NCBI GenBank assembly: GCA_905250125.1
Contig: CAJNOL010000208.1
Span: forward strand, 2,272-66,271
Source: Rotaria sordida
Lineage: Eukaryota; Rotifera; Eurotatoria; Philodinida; Philodinidae
Direction: 5' to 3'
DNA: 64,000 nt
The stretch's first letter is position 1. Every line of letters starts with the position of its first letter. The position numbers were made by a program, and so were the translations under genes. The notes beneath the pieces were generated by a model that worked only from the letters and a program-made list of their open reading frames with translations, was not told where the DNA came from and searched no databases. Of the stretch, positions 35,441-48,700 are shown in pieces.

Positions 35441-35641
35441 TTCATTTGATAGAATTCGATTATTAAAGAGGATCTTATAGTTGAACATTTGTTCATCAAA
35501 GAAGGATCGAAGAGTTAAACAAATATACTATACCATGAAAGTTACTTGTTTCTTTTCCTTTGATCTTTTTGTCTCTTTTGAGCGAGCTCATCGTTATTCT
35601 CTATGAATGAAAAGATATTTTTCTAGTTATTTAAACAAAGT

Positions 35642-38600
35642 ATGAGTCAACAGCGTACGCACCGTGGTCGTTCCAATCTGACATCAACGATGAGCAATCG
35701 TAACGATCGTCAAAGGGTATCAGGATCTGTCTTATCTGTTCTATCAAACGAAGAAATAGCTGCCTCTAACATGTATTCTACCCATTCGGACACACAAGTA
35801 AATCGTGAATCGATCATATTCGTTTGGTTAGACTTGCAATCGTTATCAACGTCTCCATTTATTGGTTCACTTCGAGCAATTAATGATAGCGTTCGAACTT
35901 ATACTGACGTATCGACTTGTTTGAACACATTACAAGCTTCAAAAGAGAAGGTATTTTTCATATCATCGTCGAGTAACGAAGAGTTAATTGCAACAATGAA
36001 TGCTATTGACAGTATTGAGGCCATATTTGTACTTGATTCTGATATCAATCCTATCAAAGGCATTTATCATAAGCTTCTAGGCATCTTCACACAACAGGAA
36101 GAACTTATTCGAATGCTCAAGGAGACACTCGATAGATTTCAACTGATTCAATTAGAAAAATTTGTATTTGAACAAGATAATATATTTCTCTGGTTACAAT
36201 TGTGGAAAGAGGAGGTGACTATTATCATTATAACTTGTATCAATTATCTTTCAGATCTGATTATTTTTGTAGTTGACAAGCCGAAAAGTTCCAACAAACA
36301 ACAAAAGTGACTTTGTCGAGATGGCTCGACACTATTATCGAGGTAATCCAAGAAGACTCAGACTTGTCGATGAGTTCGATCGAATATATCGTCCAAAACA
36401 TGCTCTGCTTTGGTGTGTCCGTGATCCGTTTCCCTCATATCTTCTTCGACATGCATTGATATCTTCTCAGCCGGAACAGCTCAATTTTTGTCGCTTTCTA
36501 ATCGCTGATGCATCCCGATTGATACAGCAACAATCAAAACGTACTGGAAATCTTCAATTCTATCGTGGCATGAAGTTACCAAGTAAACTGGTCGATAGTT
36601 TCGAAATACATACAGGTAAAATCATGTGCGTATGTGGATTTTTTACTTGTACAAAATCAAGAACAACTGCCATGGATTTGGCTTCGTCACCTGGCTATCG
36701 ATCTGATCTTTCATCAGTTTTGTTTAAAATTGATTGTGATGCATCGGTAAAATTGGCTGAGGTGTCTATAGAGAATCGTTCATCAATTGTTATCTTCGAT
36801 GTTGGTACAACTTTTCGTATAGTATGTATCAATCGGGGTACAATCTCAATCATCAAAATGACAGCAGTACCCGATGAAGGAAAGAAAATGGCACGAGAAT
36901 ATAAAGATAATCATAAGGGAGAGACTATTCAAACGCTACTTGATCAATTATTAGCTCCTCCACAACAGCCATCGTCTACTCTTCCAAAATCACCATTATC
37001 TTCTCCTTCAGAACCTATGCATCCATTATCTTCTCCTTCAGAACCTATACATCCGTTATCTTCATCAACCCAAGCCATAGATAGGTAAATATATAAATTG
37101 CATGATAGAAAATAATCGGGAAGTTTATCCCAAAAAAAAAAGAACACTTCGAACTATTTTATTTGCAATTCCCTTATTTCAGTAAACCGAAAATATCTGA
37201 TGATGAATTACAAGCAGAGAATTATGTTAAGAACGGTGAAATCGATTTAGCAATTGCTGCATATCGACGTATTTGTCCTACGTCGGCTTCTATACTGATT
37301 CACATTGGCGATCTTTATGCTGATAAGAAAGGAGACTACGATAATGCACTTCACTGCTATACACAGGCACTCAAAATGCAAGAAGAAGTAAGTCAAAACG
37401 AAATCAAAAGCTAGAAATGTTACAAACGAAGGTAGTGTAGTTTCGTCTTATTTCTACTGATGCAAGGATTAATGATGCCGTTCTGATGAGTATGCCTAAA
37501 ATACCAGCTTGTTTTTATATTTTTATAATGAATAGGTACTTATTTTCAGTCACAATGAACATGTGTAGTTGGTGTTGCGATAGACAAGAAAAACCTGCAG
37601 ACATTATATTTCGAGTAGAATTACCGGAGAGAAGCATGTACAAGTCGACAGTTTTTTTTTAAACAACACTTCTCTACGGCATTTAAGAGTAGAAACCAAG
37701 AAACGATGAGTGCTGCTCCTACTTAAGTTAAGATTCTGAAATTTTGTAATCTGACTTTTCATGGAGTTAGGTGTGGCATTTTCATTAGACTCAACTGTCT
37801 CTCTTTTTTATCATGAAATATTTCAATATGGAAAGTGATTGCTTTCTTGAGAAATTAATTAGTCGATAACTATTTATTCAGCATGTACGATCTCGTTCTC
37901 CGGCAAAAGCAAGAAGTTTTAATAAATAACTGAGATCTAATCTATGAGAATAACTTCGATTTAAGTTAAGATTTAAAAAATCTACTTGAAACACTAATTT
38001 AGTTGAGATAGATTGTTTGAGAACACGGTACATTGAGATCGGTTGTCTCTACATATTTTTGTTTTCTCTTATCCTTTAGACAGACGAAGATACTACTGAG
38101 ACTATCACTCTAATTGGTATGGTGCATCATGAAAGTCGTAAATTCGACTTAAGTTTGCAATATCATACTCGCGCACTCAAGTTACGTGAATCTCGTGTGC
38201 CATTGGATCAAGCCTCTATTGCTACGAATCTAGTTGGTATGTCAAATGCTCATCGAGCTCGGCACGAACTATCAGAAGCACTTGATTATGCCCGGCGAGC
38301 CTTGGCCATACGTGAAGCTATAGTGCCCGTCAACGAAGTAAGTGTAGCCGCAAGTTTGGCGACACTTGCCAATATTCATTACGATCTTGGCGATGCTTCT
38401 CAAGCACTCAAATTTGGTATGAATGCATTTACTATCTTTGACCGTACTCTTCCGTCTGATTCACCTGAATTAGCCGCTGTACTCAACAATTTGGGTGCGA
38501 TACAGATGAGTTTGGGTGCAATATCTGAAGCTCGGCAATACTTCGAAAAATCATTAGAGATTTATCGACAAAGTCTTCCATGGGGACATCCATACCTAGT

Positions 38601-38676
38601 TAAATTGGAGAATAATATTCGACATGTCACAGAAACACAGAAACAAACAGAAAATGATTCAAAAGTCAAATCATGA
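35642..38676 (+). CDS. ADP-ribosyltransferase-like protein with TPR repeats (gene 1)
   Basis: Four exons: 35642-36214, 36273-37084, 37183-37387 and 38080-38676 (728 residues); introns of 58, 98 and 692 bp keep phase. Residues 1-190 are the N-terminal domain usual in bdelloid ART proteins. Residues about 200-395 resemble the NAD:arginine ADP-ribosyltransferase (ART) fold: QFYRGMK with R289, GFFTCTKS at the S-T-S position (T316-C317-T318), and the VGTTFRIVCI strand. The E-x-E glutamate just before that strand is replaced (RSS, residues 360-362), so arginine-transferase activity is doubtful. A Pro/Ser linker contains a 9-residue repeat (LSSPSEPxH). Residues about 465-715 are tetratricopeptide repeats of the kinesin-light-chain kind (ALDYARRALAIREAIVP, then ARQYFEKSLEIYRQSLP). 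TTTTTCTAG lies 15 nt before the ATG; AATAAA at 38806. Splice sites inferred by eye. Confidence 0.8.
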
Positions 38677-39506
38677 ATTAAATGATCCATTGAAAGAAGG
38701 CATTGGATCCTTGATCAATCTATTTGTTGCAAAAACATAAAATTTATCATCATGGATCGTTTATCAACAGACCGATCCGAGACAGTTTTTTGTCTGTTTT
38801 GCTAAAATAAAAAAAAATATGCCAAATCCTTTGTTCGTTTTTTCTTCTACTTTTTGATAAGAACAAACCAATCCTGATCGATCTAGCAGCTTTGTAAAGA
38901 AACAAAAAGTAGCACGCAAATTTTTTCATTTTTCCATTTGCTAAAATGATAAACAAGTATAGCGATTATTGTAGAATTTATTTCCTATGAATCCTAGTCT
39001 ACAGCCAGTATACTGTTCTGTGCCAATGTTCAATAAGTGGTCTTTATCTAGAGAAGAAAATATACAATTATTCTTTTATAATACAGTAAATAACTGGATC
39101 AGCTTAGAATGTAAAAAAGAAACTTTCTAGTTTAAAGAGAAAAGTCCGAGTAGACATTTTCCACGTAATCGTATGAAAGACGTCGATAGAACTATATGCT
39201 ATTTGTCTAGCATTTCTATTCCTTTTTATATCCTGACTGTTTATTAATACAATGTTAATCTATTAGTATACTCATTAAAATGATAATTACTATCGATCTC
39301 TATTAATTATAGACGTTCAACTCGATTGATTCATTTTCTAGTTCGAAAGAATATAATCTCAGCTATTAAATATTGAAACAAATAGATTGCATTGTATCAT
39401 TCATTAATGAAGACTTTGATTGTATATTTTTCGGTCCAGAATCAATTTATCATACGTATTCGATATTCTGGTAACCATTGCTTGTCTTCTTGTTCATCAA
39501 AGCAGG

Positions 39507-39572
39507 TTGGGGTACGTGTGAGTGATGGTGAGGTCTCTATTCTATTCGCAGTCTACACCCACACCCAGTCAG
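39507..39572. repeat. GT/AC inverted module (copy 4)
   Basis: GGTTGGGGTACGTGTGAGTG and ATGGTGAGGT on the left, TCTACACCCACACCCAGTC on the right. Confidence 0.5.
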
Positions 39573-40437
39573 CTTAAAGTCCATTGCCAGGATTATCATA
39601 ATATGTATAAGTCTCGAAAAATCAACTTTTCTGAGAGTAGCATCTCCTTAAAAAATGTGTTTATAGTGTCACACTATTGTTGATCGACTTTCATCAAGAA
39701 AGAAAAAATTTTTTTCTATCTTTTATTCAAATAAACTGCATGCGGGTATGACTAATGCATTACACCAGTCGCAATCTACTAAGAAAAAAAAAGTGATTCA
39801 CTGGGAAAAAATCCACTCCTCTTGACTTCCGTCGTATGCTCGAGTTGTAAAAAAAGTTCTTTTAAAAATTCATTTAAAAAAATTATTTAGCTGGAATTGA
39901 CCATTCGTTCGTATCATTTGTAAACGAAGCGAAGTATTTCGATTTGATTAGTAGTCGTCACACCATCGTGAGTTGTTTTTTATTAAAAGAAGGTTTTATC
40001 AAACATTTTCAAAATTAAAAATAATTGTTTTCCTTTGTTCTTATAAGTTTATAAGAATTCGCATCTCTCTTGTTGTTCGTTTGTTAAATTACATCAGTGC
40101 AATGCAGTATTTATTGTATTTTTTTTTATTATTAGCACCGGCGCTGTACTTTTGAAAAAAATCGAAGTTATGACATACTAGTAAAGTGCAATTTATTTGT
40201 TGAATTTCGAAGAGGGACAAAACTCTTGAGTGGTGCATACTATTGGTCATCTATTGAGCTAGCAGTAATGTTTTCAAGCAACATTTTGTAGTAGCTTCTA
40301 AAAGTATTATTACAAACAATATCAGTCTAAAAGGAAATTATTTAATAGAAAACCATGGTGAATTTTTGACTGACGCAAAGCTGATGCTGCTAGATTGCAT
40401 CTATTATTGAGAGATATGACCATTTTCCGTAGAGATC

Positions 40438-40555
40438 GAAGAGTGTGGGTGAGTGTGAGAGAATACGAGATTCACAACGACACCCATACTTTACACTCAC
40501 ATCTACACCATCAACTACCCATACTACATTCACACCCACACCCTTTTACAATGGT
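40438..40555. repeat. GT/AC inverted module (copy 5)
   Basis: AGAGTGTGGGTGAGTGTGAG on the left is followed by several AC-rich words ending in CATTCACACCCACACCC, its near complement. Confidence 0.6.
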
Positions 40556-41014
40556 TGTTAGTAAAAAGATGAAGGTTAGTTTTATCTATGTAATATACCG
40601 GTCACAAGACAACTGTTTGATTTTGCTTAGATCAAATGAGAACAATTTTGCTAACGAGTTTTCTCATGTGAATTTGACATTCGTTCAAAGCAAGATTTCA
40701 AAAATATTTTATGCACTCTTCTTTGATGAAATATTTGGATTTGATCAACAACTCTTCTCTCATAATCTGTATCTTGAGATGTATATTTTCGTGTGTTAAA
40801 ATTTAAAAACAAGTAGTTCGTTTATTTTATATCCATAATTGTCTGCAAAATACACTGCGAATTGAGGGGAAAATTCTATCAATAACATGTCTACTTTTTC
40901 GTTTTCTTCATGTTCATTATAGATTTCGACTTGAAATTACAAATTACCGCTAATATTACTATAAGTAACGTTTAGGAGATCTGATTGATATATAGTTTTT
41001 GTATTCTTTATATA

Positions 41015-44000
41015 ATGTCTCTATCGGAGATCGATGACGAATATGATGAATTCGATGCTGATACTGGCAATCAGATCAATGAATGGTTTATTGACGATAA
41101 AGATCTCGACGATAATGATCTGTTTGAATCAATATTAGACTTTGTTATAAATGCAAATGGATCGATTGATACTGTTGATGAATCATCTGACGAGAGATTA
41201 CGATCTGCACTAGATGCTTCATTGATTACTCCCAACCATACTGCTAATTTTTCTACAGATTTTGGTGATTGCATTCGTTGGTATTTAACAACAACATCGT
41301 TATTCTCAAGTACTACCCCCTCATCACCTTATTTTCTGTCAGTGAATCGACCAAATACAAGTTCTTTAGTTCCAGACAAGGTTTTTGTCGGTAACGTACC
41401 TACTTCATGCATTTGGGAAGATTTGAAAAAATTTTTCGTTTCACTCAACTATGACGTTGTACGTGTCGAGTTAAAGAATAACAATGTAAGCATTGAAATT
41501 TGAATATCTTTAGTTAAATTCTAAATCTAATTACTTTCGAATTTTTCTTGTCTATTTAGATAAGACGTCCTGGATTTGCTTTTGTTCGTTTTTGTTCAGC
41601 AGAAATAACCGAACAAGTGTTATATTCATACAAAGTAAATCCATCAAAATTTTTATTCAATAATAGTCAACTACGAATCGATCGCCCCAAAGAAAAACGT
41701 ACAGCTCAAAATTCAATTACTAGTAGCAACATCACAAATTTGAATAATGCTACCAATGTGTCTAAAATTAAATTGAATATTTCAGAAGTTCACTATGGAA
41801 CACTTTTGACACGTGCAGCTATGAAAAATATTCAAACAAATCTAAATTATGAATTTAATTTTGGTCTTATTGCTCATCCTCTAATACCGACAAATATGAG
41901 CATTCCTACTCGATTTGAAATCGATCAAGAAAATAGAAAATTCGCATTTATCTTAACTGATTATTCAAATGATTTCGACGTATGGTCACAATTAAAATTC
42001 GAATGGAATTTTCGAGAGTAAGTTCTACTTCTAGAGTTCGTTTTAATATGAATACATATTTTATTTTAGTTTAAAAGGTAAAAGGATTAGACCAGTTTTG
42101 GTAAACAATTCATCAGTTTATTTACTGATTGAATTGAAACGACCTCCGATCATTACAAATAGTTGTTATTCACTTTCGGAATACACTAATTTTGATCAAA
42201 AAGTTGAGACACGTCAACCTGGTACTACACTTCTGGGTCATGCTAATACCTGGCTGTTACCTTTATCTACCGATAATATCAATAATTCTATAGAATTATT
42301 TAAATGTCTTCGTCGTTACAATCTATCATCATGGGAATTTTCGGAACATAATATATCTTATTTGATCAATTCATTGGATAGTGCACGAAAATATCTTGAA
42401 CATGTTTATTTGTTATCGAATACAACATGGATTAATCAGAATCAGGATTTTGTTACAAATTTCCTTAAATATCGATGGCCAAGGTATTCATTTGAAACGA
42501 AATTCGAAATAATGAAACTTATTTCAAAACATATTGTTACAGTCAATGATTTGATTGTTGACGAACATTTTGATACTATTTTATCAAAATGTTCAATCAA
42601 TACATTGATTGTTTGTACAGGTGTGTGTGTGTGAATGAACTTTTAATTTCAAAGTTAAACAATAATATTTTACTTTCTACTTAGATAAAATTATTGAGTT
42701 AGCTCCACGTTGGCTTCAAACAACATGCGATAATGAAGACGATGATTGGACTAATGATGATGTTTGTAATCAAGAAATAAAAAAGAATTCTCCTGAAGAT
42801 CTTCTCTCTCATACGATTCGCTCTAGTACTGATGAACTAGTTGATGCAACAAACATACCACTGGCTTCAAGTGTCGCACGATTAACTCTAAAAAGAACAG
42901 GACATCATCTTGGTTCTCTTAGGCGTCTTTTACTGTTAGCTCTTGATGAAATGCATCGTAAAGATGAACTTTCTTGTACACCAATTACAAATGTGTTTGT
43001 TACTAAACATGAGTTACGAACAACTAATGTTAGTCCATTTCTAATGCGAAAAATATATGTAACACCATCTACCATTCTTCATGAAGGACCGTACAGAGAA
43101 GAAAAATGTCTTGTAACACGACATTTCGAAAAATATCAAGATCAATTTCTTCGTGTAACATTTCGTGATGAAGGCAAATTATTGATTTTATATTCTTAAA
43201 CAAATATTTTTTTTTGTATTGTTTTTTTCTTTTTAGACTACAGAAAATTACAATTTAGTAATGTTAGTATGACTAAACTTTACGAACGTATCAAGAAAAT
43301 AATGATCAATGGTATCAATATATGTGATCGTCATTACGAGTTTTTGGCATTTTCCAGTTCTCAATTACGTGAACATTCATGTTGGATGTTCGCATCGTTG
43401 AATACTGATCTATCTGCAAATCAAATTCGTGAATGGATGGGTGACTTTAGCAATATTCGACCGGTATCTAAGATGGCAGCTCGTGTAAGATCTTTTCATT
43501 GATTTAAGACTAATATTATTGCATCTGTTCAATAGTTAGGTCAATCATTTTCGACAACTATTAAAGGCATCGAACTGAAAAGTCGAGAATACATAGAAGT
43601 ATCTGATGTGATTCGAGGAAATCATAATTTTACAGACGGTATTGGTATTATTGCACCAGAGCTTGCTCATAAGTTAGCAAAACAGGCAAAACATAATGAG
43701 AAAGCTTTGCTTCCAAGTGCATTTCAAATACGTTTTAGTGGTTACAAAGGTTAACTGATTGTTTTGAATCTAGTATATTTTATGATAAATTTCTTTTTCT
43801 CTCTACAGGAATGGTTTGTTTGGACGTTGCTAATAAAATTATCAATCCTACCATTGGAATTTATTTTCGAAAATCAATGAATAAATTTCTATCGAAAAAT
43901 CTTTCTATCGATGTCGTTCGTATGTCATCGATGCCGATAAGTACTTCACTCAATCGACAAATCATTCTTCTATTATCATCGCTCGGTATTGAAGATAAGA

Positions 44001-47000
44001 TATTTCTTTTGATGCAAAAAAAGATGCTCAATCAAATTGAAAGTCTTACTGGATCACCAGAGAAAGCTTCTAATGCCTTAAGAGAATTAAATGAATTCGG
44101 TGGTAATGGATGGAATAGATTTCTAATAGAATATCTTAACAATTTTGACATTTATAAAGAACCATTTGTTCGGCAGATGCTTCTCAATTATCAAGCATTT
44201 CTTGTCAAAGAATTAAGAACTAAATCAAGAATTTCTATCAAACAGTCTTGGAATCTTCTTGGTGTCATTGATGAAACGAGAATACTTCGATACGGTCAAG
44301 TTTTCATTCAAATTAATAAGAATGATCAACAAATTGAATCAACTGAAATATTACAAGGACCTGTAATTGTAACACGGAATCCTTGTTTTCATCCGGGTAT
44401 ATGTTTATGCTATTAGACACATTTTTATTGAAGCTTTTCTTTTTCTACTTGTTTTCCTCTAGGTGATATTCGTCGTTTAGAAGCTGTTGATATACCTGCT
44501 TTACATGGATTAATGAATGTAATAGTCTTTCCTATTGATGGACCTCGTCCTCATCCTGAAGAAATGTCCGGGGGAGATCTTGATGGAGATACATTCTGGA
44601 TATGTAATGATCCTCAATTGATATTTCACACAAATGAAGAGCCATTTGACTATCATGATCAAGCAGTTGAAGCAGAAAAAGAAGCTCAAATGAATATGGA
44701 TAAGCAATTAACTATTAATGATATTTGTAATTTTTTTGTTGAATATATCGAAGCCGATAAGTAAGTCTTTTTTTAAGTTGTCGTAAAGATTTCATTATTG
44801 CTGTTTTATTGATAGTCTTGGTATCATTGCCAATACGCATATGGCTTTTGCAGATCAATTAATAGATGGATGCAAAGCTGAACCATGTCTGAAACTCGCC
44901 CGCATGCACAGGTAAATAATTGAATATAAATTATATTTATTAAAGAATAAATAACTTCCATGACTTCGTATTCAACATCTTCAACTAAGTTGATTGATTT
45001 TACAAATGAATTATACAGAAGAATATGCAGTTAGCAAGAATACTCTTATCACAATATGTAGACATTCTTATACATACAGATTATTATTCAAATCTTGACT
45101 ATTAAGAACTCATTTATATTTCTCTGTCAGAAATGATTGCAACAAACTTTATTTAAATCTTAATCTATGAGCAATGAATAAAATACGTTTTAGATCATAG
45201 ATGTTCAGTCTAGAATATATAAAGGATGTCCCAGAAATATTGAAACAATTTTAAAATTCATTATTCTCGCATTTAAGAAAAACAGTCTTTGAAACTTTGG
45301 CAGATTATTGGACATGCTTAGTACTATATAACTACAAAGTTTCAGATCTATAGCTTACACTATGCAGGAGAACCTGTAACAACACTATGATGTACTATTT
45401 TTTCAATATTTCTATGAATTATATTGACAAAATTCAGTATAAAAATCGCTCAACACTCTTCTCCAGCTTTTATCAATGAATAGTTAGAGCTCATTAGACT
45501 ACAAGGTAGTGATAGTCGTAAGAAAATGTATTTTAGTGATGACCAATATGCAAAATTCATTCAAACTATTGTAGTATGAAAAACAGCTAAAGAACTAGTA
45601 ATTTATTAAATCTATGATGGCTTTGGATGCTCTTAAACATGTTTTTTTGATAAATCGAATTAAACTAAAAATTTGCGCTACAAAATTAGCCGATGTTTGA
45701 CCTTAGAAAACGTTTGGAGTACATTAGAGAAGAAATTACGAGGACGAAAAGACAAGCAATATTCAACAATTGAAAAACGACATTAAAAAGGAATGGAACA
45801 AATTTAGTGTTTCTTTATGTCAATAAATGATAGATAACATATCAGCATGATTAAAATTAGTAATCGATCAAGGTGGTTACCAAATACGGGAACATTGATA
45901 ACTATTATTATGTGTTTCTTTTTACTTCAAATAGTAGGATTTTTTAAAAATAATAATCAAAATGATCAGAAAAATTGACAACAATAGTACACCATAATGT
46001 CCTTACAGGTTCTCATATGTAGTACAAGCTATAGATCTGAAACTTTGTAGTTATGTAACACTAAGCATGTTCAATAATCTGCCAAAGTTTTAAAGATTTT
46101 GCTTTTGTTGAATGTGTGAACGATCAATTTTAAAATCTTTTCAATATTTTTGGAACACTCTTTATTTATGTTTCTTGTAAAAGATAGATTTAAAGCATCT
46201 CATTTATTTCAATTTTCTATTACTCAATATTAATGTCCTGAGTCTAACACCTCAGTTTTCTTTATTGACAAAATTTTATAAAATCTCATTTTCAAATGAC
46301 AGAAAAAAAGATCAACAAGCAAGCCTTAATAATTCGAATTGATTCTATTACTTCTAATTATGAGTTTGTTATTTGTGACTTATACATTTGCCACGATCAT
46401 TATAAGTTTCGATCAAATAAATATTGCTGAGACAATAGGCTATGGTTACAAGAAGTCTGGAAGTGGAGGCATAGATGAATATGAATATAGAACTCACGAA
46501 GAGTTACAATCATTTTTCATAAGAACAAACTTGGAATATTCTATATGAAAAAGTTTTCTTCGTATGTCTTCAAATTTATTTTGATAATAAAGAGAGTGTA
46601 TACATATATTGTCAATAAAAAATCGCTAGAGTTTAATTGTTAAAGAATTCTTTCAATATAAATAAGCACATTTGATTTACTTCTCAATTAAAATTTTCCA
46701 GTGTGGCAGTCGATTTTGCAAAAAATGGTGTAAGTGCACCTCGTCTTACACCTGATCTTCGTCCAAAATGTTATCCACATTATATGGAAAAGATTGATAA
46801 ACTTCAATATCATTCTAAAACTGTTCTTGGACAATTATATGATCAAGTTGAATCATATAAAATTGATTTGAATAATGATCTAGAAAAACAGATTAATGAA
46901 ACATCATCATTTCCCTATGTAAAACTAATTATTGATGGAAATAATCATTATATGAAAGAAGCTAGTATAACAAAAAATGCTTATGATCGAGAATTAAAAC

Positions 47001-47617
47001 GTATTATGAGACAATATGGAATAAAAAGTGAAGCTGAAGTTTTGTCTGGTTATATTCTGAAATTTACTACAAAACAATATGCTAAACAAGCAAAATTATT
47101 TGAATTAAGAAATGAAATAAATCATGCAGTCAAAGCAATTCGAGAAAAGTAAATATATTTTAATTTAATCATATAAATAATATTAGAATTATTTTATTTA
47201 ATTAGATATTTACGTTTATTCTGGGAACAATTCTATCAAATTACAAAGAAAGAAGAAAATACAGATCAAGAAAATAAAATCGTTATCTGGAAAGAAATAG
47301 CAAAATATTTAACATGGAAAAATCAACTTACTTCACTCGAATATTACAGATCCGACCTCAATCGAAATGAAATATACAAAAAAGCGTCAGCCTGGTTTCT
47401 TGTCACCTATAAATCATGGATTCAATTAATCAAATATAATAGACAAAAAGATAAAAAAATAAAGAATACTGACAACAATCAACAACACTTTCGAGGATTA
47501 TTCAGCTTTGCCTGGCTTGTCTATCCAATCATATTTCAAATTTTTGATCAACAAAAGAATTTAGTAAAAGAATCCGATGGAAAAAAGTTGAAGAACAAGA
47601 AACAACCAACAAAATGA
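41015..47617 (+). CDS. RRM-containing cellular RNA-dependent RNA polymerase
   Basis: Eleven exons: 41015-41485, 41560-42017, 42070-42620, 42685-43173, 43237-43484, 43536-43749, 43809-44396, 44463-44760, 44816-44911, 46702-47148 and 47206-47617. The sum is 1423 codons plus stop, in frame throughout. It belongs to the RDR/QDE-1/EGO-1 family that copies RNA templates to make double-stranded RNA or secondary small RNAs. Residues 1-60 are acidic. Residues about 121-192 are an RRM (RNP2 VFVGNV 123-128; RNP1 RPGFAFVRF 160-168, rebuilt across intron 1). The catalytic core has FTDGIG (771-776), PSAFQIRFSGYKG (799 on), HPGDIRRLEAVD (1005 on) and the metal-binding DLDGD, D1045-D1047-D1049, at 44576-44590. 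NLGIIAN, AVDFAKNG and ASAWFLVTY follow. The start at 41015 was preferred over an upstream in-frame TTG. Intron 4 (43174-43236) appears to be GC-AG. AATAAA at 47674. Confidence 0.93.
45219..46165 (+). mobile_element. Decayed Tc1/mariner-like transposon in RdRP intron 9
   Basis: Inverted ends (left ATAAAGGATGTCCCAGAAAT; right, reverse complement, ATAAAGAGTGTTCCAAAAAT) with about 180 bp of subterminal similarity bound a 947-bp element, flanked by TA-containing sequence. The interior keeps a piece of transposase end: ENVWSTLEKKLRGRKDKQYS, then in a shifted frame KNDIKKEWNKF, as in the C-terminus of Tc1/mariner transposases. The catalytic region is not readable. The element accounts for over half of the 1790-bp intron 44912-46701, and its sense runs with the host gene. 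Confidence 0.75.
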
Positions 47618-47639
47618 AGAACTCGAATAATTTTCATTT

Positions 47640-48690
47640 TATTTATTTCTTTTGATAATGTTGGATTGTGCATAATAAACCGAATAATTTTATTTCAGTT
47701 ATCAATACTTTTTCGATAATGACCGATTATAGACAAAACTATATTGGAATGATGATCAGTCAATTAGTTTCAACAGAAAACTAACAGTTACTATTTGCCA
47801 ACCGAATACTTTTATTTAACTTTCACAATATAATGAAATCATCAATTGAAGGTCTCTTCAATAATAGAATAGAATTGGGCAACATAATTAAGAGTCAACA
47901 TTCTTGAAAAAGTATTGAATTGTTTGAATAAATTGAAGCTAAAACAAAATTTAAAATACTCATCATAATGAATTTTATTTGAAAGAAAATCAATTTAAAT
48001 TAATATAAACTTCATCATAATATTAAAATCTTTATAATTTTACTAAAAGTTTCGAATTATTATATGCTCGAGAATAAAAACATGGAAAATTGTTTTAATA
48101 AAAAATGCGAACAGATTTGGTAAATTATTTTTTTTATTTCATTATTACAATGAATTAATTTTTGTTTTCAATTTCGAAAAAAAAATGAATCATTGTAAAA
48201 TAGAAATAAAGATCAACAAATATAACAATTTTTCCAAAGAATAGATCAATGTTTTCGATTAATTCATCTTCACAAGATTAGCATCAGTGTTAACTTGATG
48301 AATTCTTACTTAAAAATTAATCTTGTAAATCAACTTAATCGAAAATTTCAGTCAATATCTTTAATATCTGTCCAATCAATGAATTTATTTGCATAGCCTG
48401 AGTGACTTAACAAATTCATCAAGTACTTGTTTATTTTCAGTCAAATTAATATATATATATATATATACAAATAAGGAAAAATGTATCTTTCATGGCTTGT
48501 TACCTTTCGAGAGATAGACCATCATTTCATCTACTCGATAATCTTTAAAATACATCAATTGTATAGGTCTAATAAATTTTGATTCTTCTCATGGGACATC
48601 TATTCTTGGCATATTGTTCTTATATTGTAATGGTTGTGTATTTGTCCAATAGAGTTGTCCTAGTCGATCTATATCTTTAATTTATCTAAG
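47640..48690. other. Intergenic, no gene recognised
   Basis: AT-rich spacer between the RdRP and DUF1295 genes with a short TA microsatellite near 48450-48467. Nothing else recognisable. Confidence 0.45.
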
Positions 48691-48700
48691 CAACATCAAA

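Larger units (their letters stand above)
38700..40980. other. Intergenic, no gene recognised
   Basis: Contains two GT/AC modules (39507-39572 and 40438-40555). The open frames at 39392-39577 and 40395-40799 run through these modules and have biased translations (His-rich or Ser-rich), so I do not call them. Confidence 0.5.

Noticed and set aside
46339-46548. A 69-codon frame in RdRP intron 9
   Set aside because: No recognisable domain, and it lies between a transposon and an acceptor; including it would not connect to the conserved exon 10.
48445-48470. TA dinucleotide tract considered as a regulatory site
   Set aside because: An ordinary microsatellite in AT-rich DNA.
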